The position numbers and the translations under genes were made by a program. A stretch of DNA of 64,000 nt, from NCBI GenBank assembly GCA_000442125.1, contig KE546980.1, positions 1,302,001 through 1,366,000 on the forward strand, read 5' to 3'. The notes beneath the pieces were generated by a model. The model saw only the letters and a program-made list of their open reading frames with translations. It did not search any database and was not told the DNA's origin. Numbering within the stretch: the first letter of the stretch is position 1; every line of letters begins with the position of its first letter. Shown here one piece after another: positions 46,611 to 58,219 of this stretch. This DNA comes from Opeltia flavorubescens. Its lineage: Eukaryota > Ascomycota > Lecanoromycetes > Teloschistales > Teloschistaceae.

Positions 46611-47376
46611 TCACCCAGTCGCCAACTTCTTCAAATTGGTCAACGCACCATTGAAGATATCGCTATCACCACCGTAGGTGTAACTATCCGCATTCTGCCA
46701 AATAGTCTGATACGGCCAACCACCAGGAATAGTACCAGGTCCAGAAGAACTATACCTCGCCAAGACGAGTGGACAAGTCGTGTGGAAAGCAGCGCTGTTG
46801 CCCGTGCAGGTGGTCCACCAATCATTGGTGCTGTAGATCATGGGGTACCGAGATGTTTTACTATGGTAAGTGTTGACGAAATCCTGGATCCAGCTGACCA
46901 TGGAGCTCTGCGAAAGCCCGTAGCATGTCGCTCCTGATGGATTGTATTCGATGTCGAGCATGCCGGGGAGTGTGATGCCGTCTCCGGACCAGCCTCCTCC
47001 GTGGGCGATGAAGAAGTTGGCCTGAGTTGCGCCGGAGCCTGAATTTGGATGGGCGAAGTGGTAGCCACCGCGGATCAGGCCCGCAGCTGTTGCGCCGTTG
47101 TAATGCGACGAGAAAGACGGGTCGGTGTACGTAGTACCTTCGGTTGCCTACAGGAGGAGTCTTGATTCAGAAGCTGATGTAGTTCCCAGGGGAGAAAGTT
47201 ACCTTGATAATCACGAAGCGAGCGCCGCTGCTGTATGCTCCCTTGAAATTGACACTCGTTTGGTAGTGGGATATGTCGAAGCCTTGGACGGTGGCACGCT
47301 TCTCGAGGGTATCGGCAGGCGCTGCGAATGTTGTTTGGCATATCGCCAAACTTGCGGCAAGAAAATTGAGCTTCAT
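46611..47376 (-). CDS. secreted GH25 muramidase (Chalaropsis-type lysozyme)
   Basis: N,O-diacetylmuramidase expected to cleave bacterial peptidoglycan. Exon 1 (47203-47376) and exon 2 (46611-47147) are joined in phase 0 by a 55-nt intron (GTAACT...CTGTAG), giving 236 aa. A signal peptide (MKLNFLAASLAICQTTFA) is followed by a short propeptide ending in a KR processing site. The catalytic domain starts GFDISHYQTSVNFKGAY, continues RGGYHFAHPNSGSG, and carries the DxE motif LDIEYNP. The end includes YPMIYSTNDWWTT and WQNADSYTYGGDSDIFNG. All active-site acids are present. I took ATG 47376; another in-frame ATG lies 9 nt upstream. GH25 in fungi is generally regarded as bacterial in origin. Confidence 0.95.
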
Positions 47377-48953
47377 GATCGGCAACGATCTTTGTTGCAG
47401 CCTCTGAGAAGAGAAAATTACTTGATATTAAGGTATAGCAGAGACTCGAGGTCGGTGATCAAAGAAAAGGCTGTCAATTCCACTTGTACTTATAGTACGT
47501 CCCTGAATGATGATCTCCCGCCATTGACATACAAAGTACTCGCACCGGAGACGATCACGTACCGGCGGACTCCTTCTGCGAGCGATGATCGACGTGCGTC
47601 ATTTTATCCAAGCCATTACAGAGCGTTGGTCCGTTGTTTCATGATGAATTAGCCCCCAAACGGCAGCTCTCAAGGTCGTCAGACAGTCTAAGCTTGGCAC
47701 GTGGTTGCATTCGTGAGCTTTGCTGACAGTCTTGTAGCCACACTAGGCAAGTGTTTTTGAAGCCCGTGCGACGCGACAATGATTGATTGGATAAGTGGTA
47801 TTTAGGATGGTGGATCAGGGAGGTTAAGATAAGGTGCTGGCCGTTGCCCGTGCCGCTGCTAGGAAGGTTCGTGCCGATCACCCCTGCAGCAAGCTTGAGT
47901 ACCTTGCGGAAGGTGGTCCCACCAGCTTGTTCCCCTCGTTTATCCTTTCCAAACAAAGGTGTACTTGCCGAGTCTTGCCGGGGTGATATTGTGATCATCG
48001 ATGGAGTAGGAAGCATTGCGCAAGTCGGGCGTGGAATATATCAACCCTCCCCACCTCATTGAACCGTTTCAATGCGATTAATCAGCTGAAAACTAGCTTA
48101 GTTCTGACCTCGGTAGGTATGTGTGCGCGTAGTGAATGATCTCTCCTCAAGCTATGACTCTGCGCCGCTGTTTTGCTGTTCATGTGGTGGCTTGATTTCC
48201 CCAGGAGGACTGCCCGTACGTAATTGATGGAAGATAAGATGGTACATCTTAGCGATAAGGTCTCTAATAAAACCTAAGGCTGGTGGGATCGGAAGAGATG
48301 GACCATCGGACGTAGTCCAGCTATTGTTGAGAGGGAAGTGTCTCGAAATTTTGGTTTTTCACCGAGGATCAACAGATAAACCAGCAAGTCAGGCCAGTAA
48401 GCTATGCTTTCTTCCTTTTACCATCTCGATGACTCCTCCATCCGTGGCATACTTCTTTGTGAGATGTCATAATCTCTTCCATCTCCTAGCCTTCAGTGCG
48501 TGCAAGCGCTCCCTAAGTGTGGTGAGATGAGGCATTCGCTGGGCGATCTTATCTAAGTATCCTATACTGGGGCATGTAGGACAATGTCAGGCATTCATGC
48601 ACACTGGCGTAGAACAATGTCGCACACACGAGTAAGTTCTTGTGATTAGCTGCAAGAGTAGGTTTGGCTTCTCTCATCTTGGACGGTTTTTCGGCGCGTC
48701 AGCGATGCCTGTAAGTCCGTCTCTGGCGTGAGGTCTTCAGACTTCTGAAGCTCAGGCAACCTGTCTCCTTGGCAATTGATGTCATGNTCGCCCGAGTTCC
48801 GGAGTTGAGGTATCAGCATTTCGGGTTGCTGCATGATTCTCTTTGACCCCTCCCTCAGTTGCTCTTTCCTACATTACAAAACTTTCGACCACTTGCATCC
48901 ACTTATGACCAGTCTTCTACTGCCTGTAATGATTCTCATCTGACGTTAAAATC
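47377..48953. other. 1.6-kb spacer upstream of the HET gene
   Basis: No supported gene. Frames at 47639-48062 on both strands and the short frame around the N at 48787 lack motifs. Confidence 0.45.
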
Positions 48954-51237
48954 ATGGCTGGAAGGCTTGAATTGTATCAATACACGTTGCCGTTGATTGG
49001 TAAGACTGCAGTTGAGCATATTGAACAAGGCTGAGCCCGATATAGCACCAGATGCAATGCTGCTCTGTCTGTTTTGTAGGAAACGTGGTCATGTTGCTGG
49101 ACAGTGTTTGAAAAGACCGATTCATAATGAAGGATCTTCCTGGTTCATTTCTAAAGAACGAAAATCGATGTCATTTGACCAAGGCCTAGAACCACAAAAG
49201 AGATTATGTCGATGATGTAGAGACCTAGATTTGGTCTCATGGCTTGCAAAAAAACCACTCTTCGACCGCCTTGAGGATCTGCGCAAATTGAAAAACGATC
49301 CAAGACTATTCCGAGGACTAGGCCTCGTTAGCAACATTGTTCTGAGGGATGACTGTGGGCTCTGCCGATGCCTCGTCTCAATAATCGATACGCCATATCT
49401 AATGACTCAGGAAGTCCGACTGATATTGTCTTGGTCCATTTTCAGGCTGGACCCAGATATGGTCATAGATACTGATCAGAAGCGAGCCAGTGCTAAGGCT
49501 ATCCATGCCATCCTGGAACCTCCAGAACGTTTCACCGAACCGGACAATTATATTGCTATCGTTTGCGATGGTCTTTGTCTTGCAACACAGCCAGACTTTC
49601 CAGACAAGATATTGAATGCTAGGTCATCCTTTTCTCAGCCTTACTTTCGCAAATTACGAAAGTGGCTCTCGATATGCAAGAGATTACATAATCTTACATG
49701 TAGTATCAAATTGTCGCCATCCCTTGCGTCCATCCTTCTCATTGATGTTAGCGCTCGGCGCATCGTCCCGTTCTCCTCTCGCACTAAGATCTACTTAGCA
49801 TTGAGTTACAAATGGGGCAACGCAAAACCAAATTTCCCTGGTTCCGGGTGTGCTGGTATTGTTCTGGGAAGGCTGTCTAGAACTATCGAAGATTCTATAC
49901 ACTTTGTGAAAGAGTTGGGCCAAAGATATCTCTGGGTTGATGCTGTCTGCATTGATCAAAACGACGAGGCTCAAAAATTGCAACAGATAAGTATCATGAG
50001 CGATATTTACGAAGGCGCCTATGCCACAATCGTCGCCCTTTCTGGTGACTCGGCTGAAGCTGGTCTACCAAAATTTGGGGAAAGCAGAGAATGTTATGAA
50101 CAGGCAAGCTGTTCAGTCAACAGTACGCAGCTGGCGGGATTGGGACCGCCTCTTTTTCCTCTCACGAATTTCCTTCCCTGGGGTCAGAGGTCATGGACTT
50201 ATCAAGAGGCAATATTAAGCACGAGATGTATCTATATTAGCGAATACCCTACTTACTTCGAATACAATGCGACAAGGTTCTGCGAAGTGGTTGATGATGC
50301 GTCATCGGTTGTACAGCTTCCTGACCAAAGATTTTCTCCAATCGAGAACGCCCACTCGATGCTCCGAATCCCTCGGCTAGGGTCTACGGTTTCGGCCAAC
50401 AACAGATTTGATTCATATATGCAGCATGTTGGTGCTTATGTTGGTCGATCTATGACGAATCAATCAGATGCGCTTCATGCCTTTTCTGGAATTCTTCGAT
50501 CCTTAGAGAAGACATCTTATACGAAAGGAATGTTTTGGGCTCTTCCGTGCGAAGATATGAACAAGGCGCTGCTATGGACCCGACTTAAAGGACAACCTAG
50601 GACCGAGAACTTTCCTAAATGGAGTTGGTTAAGCTGGCAAGAGGCAGCGTTCGCCTGGGGACTCCCTGATCTGCATCGTTGTCCATTTGATATTACCATA
50701 TGGAGAAAGTCCTTGTCTGGACTTGAACCCATCTTCCATGAAGCCTACGAAGACATGAAAACTCAACACCGCGAGCTGTTCCCCAAGGACCCTTTCTTGG
50801 AAGCATACTATTTAGAAGATTCGGTTTGCCTTGAAAGAATGACGAATATCAATTACGATTTCGCCGATCAATTAATTTGTGTAGAGAGCTTCACCCTACG
50901 ATTTTCGATCCGAAACTTAGCTTCAGGAAGAATTGATGAACAAGCTTTATGGGCTGATTTCCGTCTAGTCGTAAATGACACTTCCCTCGGCATCCAAATC
51001 AGTAAGCATGATCCTGTCTTAAAACATTTACTTGCAGAAGGAGAACAACTCTTCTTGTTGCTCGAAAGAGGAATAGTGGATCTCACAGATAAATCGGTGT
51101 TCTACCACTTGTTACTACTGAAACCGCTAAATGGCCTTTTCGAACGAGTCACCGCAATTACATTAATGGTACCAAGACGAAGATTATGGGTCTTGAAGTC
51201 GTTGAACCTCGCTCGGAGGAGAGTCATTCTATGTTGA
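48954..51237 (+). CDS. heterokaryon-incompatibility (HET) domain protein
   Basis: The body is one continuous frame to 51237. It has no ATG at its 5' edge (TTG at 49231; first in-frame ATG 49402). An upstream exon 48954-48999 starting MAGRLELYQYTLP, with donor GTAAGA and an acceptor at 49222, joins in phase and gives 686 aa; this is my preferred start but is not certain. The HET domain shows YLALSYKWG, LSRTIEDSIHFVKELGQRYL, WVDAVCIDQND and QISIMSDIYEGAYATIVAL, then LPWGQRSWTYQEAILS. The N-terminal about 200 residues have no known domain. HET proteins mediate allorecognition cell death in ascomycetes. Confidence 0.87.
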
Positions 51238-52740
51238 CGGACGCTTGGGAAACAATATATATACCCTTGCAAATCGGTGCTCAACTTTAGGAAGGCAAGA
51301 AATCACCGACTTCCATAGATACCAGAACATCTCATGATATAGCCCTGATGACAGAAACCCATCACCCCGTGGTCTTGGAATTGGACATAAATATTCCACT
51401 CTAGCCAGAGATACCAGACTATATCTATGTCTACCAAGACATCTCAGAAAGGGAGACTTAACGAATTTTGGCAATAACGCTACTTCTGGGAAGAATCATC
51501 AGACCCACTGCGCACGAATTCTTACTCCAGAGCAGAAGAGGAGACTTTGACATGATATCCCACCAGCACACAAAATATCGATTTCCTGGACCACTCTTGA
51601 AAGGCGGCCGTTTTTCGTCCCCTTTCTTTTTGAAGCAATTTTCAATTAACACAGAAGCTCTCATGTCGATTTTTTTACCTTTCGATAGTGCACATCTCAA
51701 TTTGATCGAGTAAATCGCATTCATTTCTCAAGCCAAAATTGAGATCTCCTCCTAGTGAGTAGCGCACGAATGTCGATGCCCATGAAAAACATGTTAGCAA
51801 TACTGGACATTACCCAAGAGCCATCGATTTACGAGAAACGGCAGAGCTCGATCCACGATCAAATGAGCCCTGGATTGAGAATGAATGAAGTGGAAATTCT
51901 GTACTTGTTCAGATCATGGACAATCTTACGATACATCTTGGGAACTCAACCTTACAATCATTCTTCAAATACTTGCACGTGCGTCTCAGATCTTCCATCC
52001 TATGTGGCGTTTCAGCGTGTCTACGACGCAAGCTTTCAAACTTTTTTCTCAATCGTGGTCTGAATTCCCTCAACTGTCTTCAGTAATGATCTCTATTTGA
52101 ATGCTATGAAAGTCGTCAGATGAACATAGACTAAACGTATCAGATCATAAAATGGAATGTCGATGATAATCTTTCCACCAAGGCACGATTGTTGTGTAAA
52201 GCATACATCTTTTTTAAGAGTTCAACTAGGAGCAATAGACACTACATGAAATTCTGCCTTTCCATCACCGTCCTAACTTAACCTGCGAGTATGGATTGCG
52301 TGGAATATCATATATTTCACTCTCCTCTCTACTTGCTCAATTCTTCACTCATGGTCTTATTAGAGCAAAGGTAGTGACCGACTCCTTCAACGACAACCTC
52401 AACCAGAGCCAGCTTGCCCGTCATATTTCTTCGAACGGTCCTCACTCTTTGACCATAGTAAATCTTTGCCCACGCGTAGCTCCTAGGACATTGCATAATC
52501 CTAATTTGCCTAATTTGACTCGTTAGAAGACGGGTGACACCGCAAGCCAGAAACGCCACGATCTATGGGGTAGGCCTAGAGGGTATCCGCTGGCCTTAGT
52601 ATTCGCAGCTGTTCCTTCCCTTACCCCCGAAACGGCTGATATTGTGGCGCTGCACGTACCAGAGGCTATGCCGAGTTTCGCATGATTTGCGGCATGATAT
52701 GTATCGTGGAAATTCCAGGAACGGATGACCCCCAGGTCTT
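51238..52740. other. 1.5-kb spacer
   Basis: No supported gene. The 52523-52765 minus-strand frame overlaps the end of the next gene and looks like a shadow. Confidence 0.45.
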
Positions 52741-53418
52741 TCACTTCAAAGGCAGCGCCGGCCAATCCGCATCACTTGTCTTTTCCATAGCAGACGGACC
52801 CTTCTGCTCCTCCTCCTCCGACAACTCATAAATATGCTTCAACCTCCAATACCCCCTATCATACAAATACAACCCCAACCCCGTCACCATCCCCGTCGAG
52901 CCAGCAAAGCTCCCCCGCACTTCCTCCAGCGTCTTCTCTACAACATCCTTATCATCAACCTTATTCTGTATCGTATAATGCGCCCTGAAACTCTGATCCT
53001 GTTTACTCAAAAATGAACTCCATTGTCCCTTCAGCCTTCGAAATATCTCCCCGGCGGGCTTCACATCGGCTTCTAAGCCTACGCCGTGGGATAGGAGAAA
53101 CGGTTTCCCGGTGGTTATTGCGAAGGGGTGGTATTGGAGGACGAGATCTTGGATGCTGGTCTGGATTTTGGGGAGTTCGGAGCCGGGGAGGGCGCGGAAG
53201 AGGGCGATGTGCGCGGAGAGCTTGTTTAGGTGGGTGGGGAAATATTGGTTTCGAAGGGCTGTAATGGTTTTGTGGTGGGTTGGGGAGGTGTGGAGGGCGA
53301 GGATGTAGGTTGAGGTTTCTGGGTGGGCGGTTTGAGGGATGTGGTCTGCGTGGCGGGTGTAGGTGTTTGCTGTGTAGGGACCGGTGTTGGATGTGGTGGG
53401 GGAGCTGGATTGTGCCAT
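52741..53418 (-). CDS. 2H phosphoesterase (2'-5' RNA ligase / cyclic phosphodiesterase superfamily)
   Basis: Single exon, 225 aa from the ATG at 53418; a second ATG at 53478 would add 20 residues. The N-terminal region is Ser/Thr/Pro-rich. The two His motifs are LSAHIALFRALPG (H-x-A, a departure from the usual H-x-T/S) and FRAHYTIQNKV (H-x-T). Sequence between them (IQDLVLQYHPFAI, GVGLEADV) fits the bilobal 2H fold. Family proteins hydrolyse cyclic or 2'-5' phosphodiesters or ligate RNA; the changed first motif leaves activity open. It is divergent from the F-box gene across 316 bp. C-rich 5' and G-rich 3' on the coding strand. Confidence 0.82.
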   Translation of the reverse strand: MAQSSSPTTSNTGPYTANTYTRHADHIPQTAHPETSTYILALHTSPTHHKTITALRNQYFPTHLNKLSAHIALFRALPGSELPKIQTSIQDLVLQYHPFAITTGKPFLLSHGVGLEADVKPAGEIFRRLKGQWSSFLSKQDQSFRAHYTIQNKVDDKDVVEKTLEEVRGSFAGSTGMVTGLGLYLYDRGYWRLKHIYELSEEEEQKGPSAMEKTSDADWPALPLK

Positions 53419-53734
53419 ATAATTGTACCAGCGGAGGTACTGCTGTGTTCTGCGTGGACACAATGGTTTCTTGACCATTGGCAGGTCACGAAATGGGGTT
53501 GTCCAAACACCACCAGATCAAACGTAGAATTGATCATGACGTAGATCTCTGCTTGTTTGCACGTGCTACCCCTGCGCGTTCTGCCAAGCAATCCAAACCG
53601 TGGTAGCGTGTCAATGTCTTGGCACGCACGTCCGAAGTCATCTTGTGAATTGAGTGGCTGATCCCATAAAACACGTGCTTTCGATAGAGAATCGTAGACG
53701 ATGATGTCTCATTGTTGTTGACACTCAAACCAAG

Positions 53735-55204
53735 ATGGTCCCAAGGAAACGGAACGTTGAGTCATCCGACAACTCAGGAGATCTACCCAGAAGACGCAGC
53801 CAGAGGATCAAAACGATAGCCAGTCAAAGAGCCTTCACTTTCAGAAGTCGGACACCGTATCTTCCACCCGAGATCATTAGCCTTGTTGCCGGGTATCTTG
53901 ACAAAGCAGATCTGAAAATCCTCCGGCTGGTTTCAAAAGCATGGTACGGAGCAGTGACGCCTCAGCTGTTCGACCGCGTCTTTGTCTCGCCTCGCACGGT
54001 AGATCTTGACGTGTTCGAGAAAATCACCAGTAACCCTTTCCTTGCAGCATCCGTCAAGGGCCTGATTTATGATGTGTCAACGTTCTTCCGAGACACCCAA
54101 GCCAGCTATCTTAACACATTTTGCTCTCTGACTGGTATTCTTCTTGATAGGTATAACCACAACCCACAAGTCTTTAGGCCTCCTAGGCAAGTCCGGAGAA
54201 TGGTCGACGCTTATCGGCGTCAAGATCCCTATTTGTACCCAAAGTTCGGAAACGATGCAATCGTGACCTCGAGTTATGCGAAATGGCAAAAGCTTGCAGA
54301 GGAAGAGTCCAAACATCTCAATGGTCCCTTTCAAGCTAGCCTCATGCAGGGATTGAGCAAGCTATCAAATCTGCGAGACGTTATAATGGACGACAACATG
54401 TGGGGCCAGGCTTTCCGTCTACTTCCTCCACCTGAATACTCCCATGGAACTGTTTCTTCGTTCACATCACCTCTTCAAGGCTCCCCGCTCCTTCGTCAAT
54501 GGAAACCTTTCCAACCTCTTCCAGCAGTAGTAGCATCAGATGACAAGATGAGCAAATCTGATCATTTTAAGACCTTGGTTGATGCGCTTTTCCAATCGAA
54601 AAGGAACGTCAAGATGTTCCAATTCCTTCCTCTGTCAGGCGAAGGGCTCTCTCACGACAAAGTCTTGACTCACTGTTATGAGAGCAAGGAGTACCCGAGC
54701 CGAATAATGAGCTGTTTCTGGTCGCTCGAGATCCTGGACTTGAAAATTACGCCTTGGGGTCTTCACGGCACTCCCGGGGCACGGAGTAATCCCGTCCTTG
54801 GATTCCTACCTGTTCTCTTAAGCCGTATGACCGGTCTCAAGCGACTCTTCTTGGACTTGACGTCAGCAGAGGATCACATAAACCCGCCTTCGCTTTTCGA
54901 TAGGGTGGAGGCTTGCTTTACGTATGATGACGTCTTTCTGCGAACTGGAAAATGGCCCTGCCTGACGGTACTTCAGCTCACGGGTATTGCTATGAGGTAC
55001 AAAGATCTGGTCTACCTCATCCACCATCAGATTCATGAGCACGCGTGGCTGGAATTGAATAGCATTACTCTACTAGACGGGGATCCCTATGACGTTTCTG
55101 ACATCTTTGAAGGCAAACCTTTCAATTCTATACATTTCGGAGATACCCATACACGGTACAACAGCGGGCAGGAATTGCCGTTTATTGATGTGGATTACCG
55201 CTAA
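53735..55204 (+). CDS. F-box protein
   Basis: Single exon, 489 aa. A basic N-terminus (PRRRSQRIKTIASQR) precedes an F-box at about residues 40-80: YLPPEIISLVAGYLDKADLK, then LRLVSKAWYGAVTPQLFDRV. The rest is a long fungal-type region with leucine-rich hydrophobic periodicity (LKRLFLDLTSAED, WPCLTVLQLTGIA) that may be irregular LRR. Expected to act as an SCF ubiquitin-ligase substrate adaptor; the substrate is unknown. Many fungal F-box genes of this type are lineage-specific. Confidence 0.88.
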   Translation: MVPRKRNVESSDNSGDLPRRRSQRIKTIASQRAFTFRSRTPYLPPEIISLVAGYLDKADLKILRLVSKAWYGAVTPQLFDRVFVSPRTVDLDVFEKITSNPFLAASVKGLIYDVSTFFRDTQASYLNTFCSLTGILLDRYNHNPQVFRPPRQVRRMVDAYRRQDPYLYPKFGNDAIVTSSYAKWQKLAEEESKHLNGPFQASLMQGLSKLSNLRDVIMDDNMWGQAFRLLPPPEYSHGTVSSFTSPLQGSPLLRQWKPFQPLPAVVASDDKMSKSDHFKTLVDALFQSKRNVKMFQFLPLSGEGLSHDKVLTHCYESKEYPSRIMSCFWSLEILDLKITPWGLHGTPGARSNPVLGFLPVLLSRMTGLKRLFLDLTSAEDHINPPSLFDRVEACFTYDDVFLRTGKWPCLTVLQLTGIAMRYKDLVYLIHHQIHEHAWLELNSITLLDGDPYDVSDIFEGKPFNSIHFGDTHTRYNSGQELPFIDVDYR

Positions 55205-56437
55205 TGATATGTTTGCTGGAACGTATTCACGTCGGCCGGCCGGTGCGACACTCCATCGTCGAGTCTGTATCTTGAACCTGGTGCAGTTTGTAAGCATGAA
55301 CTCCAAGAGAATGGTTTTCAATTCTATCGAGGAGGAATCTATATTTTTGGAGGCTTGTTGTCGCCATTCAGGAATTTTGGCTCTAAGCATTGCCAATGTA
55401 ATATGCATGTATCATTCTATTTTCTGCCGAATATCCATCGGGTCTTCTTGTCTATTTATCCGTGTACAAAAGTTTACTACCCGGATTGTCAAATTTCGAG
55501 AAATAAAGATGTCATTCGACCTTTCGAATCCGAATCTTTTTCCGAAATTGTACCTTCCTAGATATCTCTGTTCTCGATAAACCCCATGAATGCGGCACTA
55601 CACGTTCATTGCCTAGGGGCTGTTCATCCCAGGATGCGCGGGACACAATTCCCTTATTCATATAAGTCATATTTGGAGCAAAAAAGGACAATGTGGTACT
55701 ACGACTATGAGGTCTGCTTCAGCGATTTTCAATTTGGCATGTCAAGGAGAGACTAGATGCTTGATATCCCTTGCAAACATTGCGCTAACAAGAGCCAGCG
55801 GTTCAGCGAGGGTTCTGGACCCAAAGCCCTGGAGAACGTAGAGAAATTTTAGTCTCTGAAATCATCTATGGGGAAGCCATCCACATTCGATTTCATTGTG
55901 TGCACTGAGTGGCTAGTTTGCATAGGAATAGATGGTTCGCTTATGTCAAGATACTTTCCCATCTCATGTCTTCATTTGCGCCTCTTCCGTGAGTTCGCTC
56001 GTCTGGACACCAACGAATAGGGCTGATGCAAGAATCCCATATCCTCAGATCACGTACACTTTGTAGATTAGGCAGAGTCGGCGTAGCAGATGTCCAAAAC
56101 GGTACAAGCGGCTTGTCAGCCTTTCGTCCCGCCTTGACCACCACCATTTTCCCTTCCTTCCCCCAGTCATTCTTTCTGTCATTCAGGCGGACATTAAATT
56201 ATCGATAGGATGGTCTAGCTAAGATGCACTGAAAAACAAGCCTACAGCATCTGCACTCCACACTGGCGTAATAGCAGTTTTACAAATGGTTTGTCTATAA
56301 GAAAACGAGGCTGTTGCCGGGCAGTAGCCTCATCATCGGCGACAACGACAGCTATGAGTTAGGAACTTGATCAGAATCTACAGAATCAGGCCATAACTTC
56401 CCTGCCCGTGTTTGCTCTCCGATACATCCTCGTGGAA
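55205..56437. other. 1.2-kb spacer
   Basis: The continuation of the F-box region (55205-55580) is open in another frame but has no protein character. Nothing else is recognisable. Confidence 0.4.
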
Positions 56438-58219
56438 ATGTCGTTCGGTTTCTCACTCGGCGACTTCCTAGCTACTGCGCGTCTCATCAACGACATCATC
56501 GATGCCCTCCGGACCTCATCGATCTCCGAGTTCAATGAGCTGACAGTGGAACTCGAGAAGGTCCAACGCGCTCTTTATGAGATTGAGCATCTGGAGTCGT
56601 CACCTGGGCACGAAGCCGNCATCAATAGCATCAAGATCGCAGCGCTCTTGTGCAAACATCCCTTGGATGAATTTGCCATCAAGCTGAAGAAGTATCAATG
56701 CTTGGGATCAGTCGCTTCATCAAGAAGAGAACAAATGAGGAAGTGGAAGCTGAAACTTCAGTGGGGTTTGACGATGGAGGAAGAGGTTCAGCGGATACGA
56801 ACCATTCTCAGTGCGCACATGGCGAGTCTCAACGTGCGTCTGAGCACTCAAGGACTGTAGGTTGTCGAGGTTGTAGTGTCGTATACACTACCAGTGGCTG
56901 AGACTCATGTGCTTAGAACATCGAATTCAAGTTCTGCCCGCGAAATAGCGGCCATTGACGAGAAAGTAACCCAGTCCCGAGCGGCGATTCTGGATGTCGG
57001 CAGAGACGTACAATCACAGGAACGCTCGATTCAACAAAACAGCTCGTACCTGCAGAGCATTATCCGTATGGTGCAAAAGTATGTTGACCATCTGGACTCC
57101 CACGATCGGATCATGCTGACGCGTGAGTAGCTGCATGTTGCCACAAATGGCTGCTCTCATGGCTATAGCAAATCAGATCTGGGTAACGAATATGCAAATC
57201 ATGAACTTACTCACCCGGCTTCAAGATGCGCGAATTGCGCCTGATACGGGATTTACCTACTTCCAGACGCCCTGCAAATTTGAAGATGCCTTTGGCCGCG
57301 TCATTCCTGTGCCAGCAGAATACGACCTCAAGGTACCTTTTTGTTCCCTTTTTCCTTCACAGAGACTAATGATGGATAGATGTTGAGAGGGATAATATCA
57401 GCCCGCTTCAGCAGTGGACCTGGCTCTACAAAGATGTTGGCTGAAGAGTATGAGGTTTTCGATGCCTCTGATACTTCCCAGGTCTTCTCCGAGTCTGGTT
57501 TGTTTTCATTCGTCCCAGGTATGAAGCTTACAATGGCCTTTGTGATTGGTCGCTACTGTGGCCAAGCACTGGCAGATTGTCCGAGACCTGGATGCAAAGG
57601 CCGAACGTTCAATAAGATGCGCTCTGGAGGTCAGACCTGTTCGATTTGTGGCCTATGGTTTGATATCTCCAAACGCTCGCTGCCAAGGCCTTTTCGATTG
57701 CAATTCACAGAGGATAATTTCCAGAGAATTCGGACGGAGAGGAAGTGGAATAAGAACGTTATCATTCATCCCTTAGATCTAGCTAACTTGACGTTTGATT
57801 CACCCCCGGAATCTTGGATTGAAAAAGGGATCGAACGACTCTCTACTCAATTGATCCCGGACGAAATCAAAGGGACTCGCCGAGAAACACTGCAAGACAA
57901 TGTGGCGTCATCGATCGAAAGCGTCCACGGTGACCCAGACTATCCAGGGAATTTCGAGACTGTGGCTGCACAAGCTATCAAGCAAACATGCGAAGAATTA
58001 TATCTCACCGTTGATGAGCTTAAGAATCTAGCCGCCAATGACTTTGAGCCAGGTACACTCGGGATTGACTCTTTACTATCATTCTCAATCACCTCGCGCC
58101 TGAGAGGACTTGGTATCAATTCACCGAGACCGGGGGACGGATTATATCTGGAATCTTTCGTCAAGGATTTTGTCAATGAGTATTCTTATTGCTTTAAAGA
58201 GATCTCTGATGGAGAATGA
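56438..58219 (+). CDS. ubiquitin-like domain / zinc-site / acyl-carrier-like fusion protein, with one in-frame stop
   Basis: Exons 56438-57122, 57169-57332 and 57380-58219; introns of 46 nt (GTGAGT...CTATAG) and 47 nt (GTACCT...GATAG) join in phase, 562 codons. The N-terminus MSFGFSLGDFLATARLIND and coiled region match fungal STAND-like ULD proteins. A ubiquitin-like domain follows (FEDAFGRVIPVPAEYDLK, ISARFSSGPGST, FVPGMKLTMAFVIG), then a CPRPGC...CSIC zinc site. The last about 85 residues look like a PKS-type acyl carrier: an ELYLTVDELKNL helix, then the phosphopantetheine motif LGIDSLLSFSITSRLRGLGI (Ser about 514). A TAG at 56858 interrupts codon 141 and an N lies at 56619. The stop could be nonsense, an error, or spliced out by a weaker 66-nt intron, 56811-56876. 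Confidence 0.7.

Noticed and set aside
48997-49215. Zinc-knuckle-like CLFCRKRGHVAGQC in a short plus-strand frame before the HET gene
   Set aside because: It starts at TTG, lies wholly inside the most likely first intron of the HET gene, and cannot be spliced in phase to it. A single CCHC match of this kind can arise by chance.
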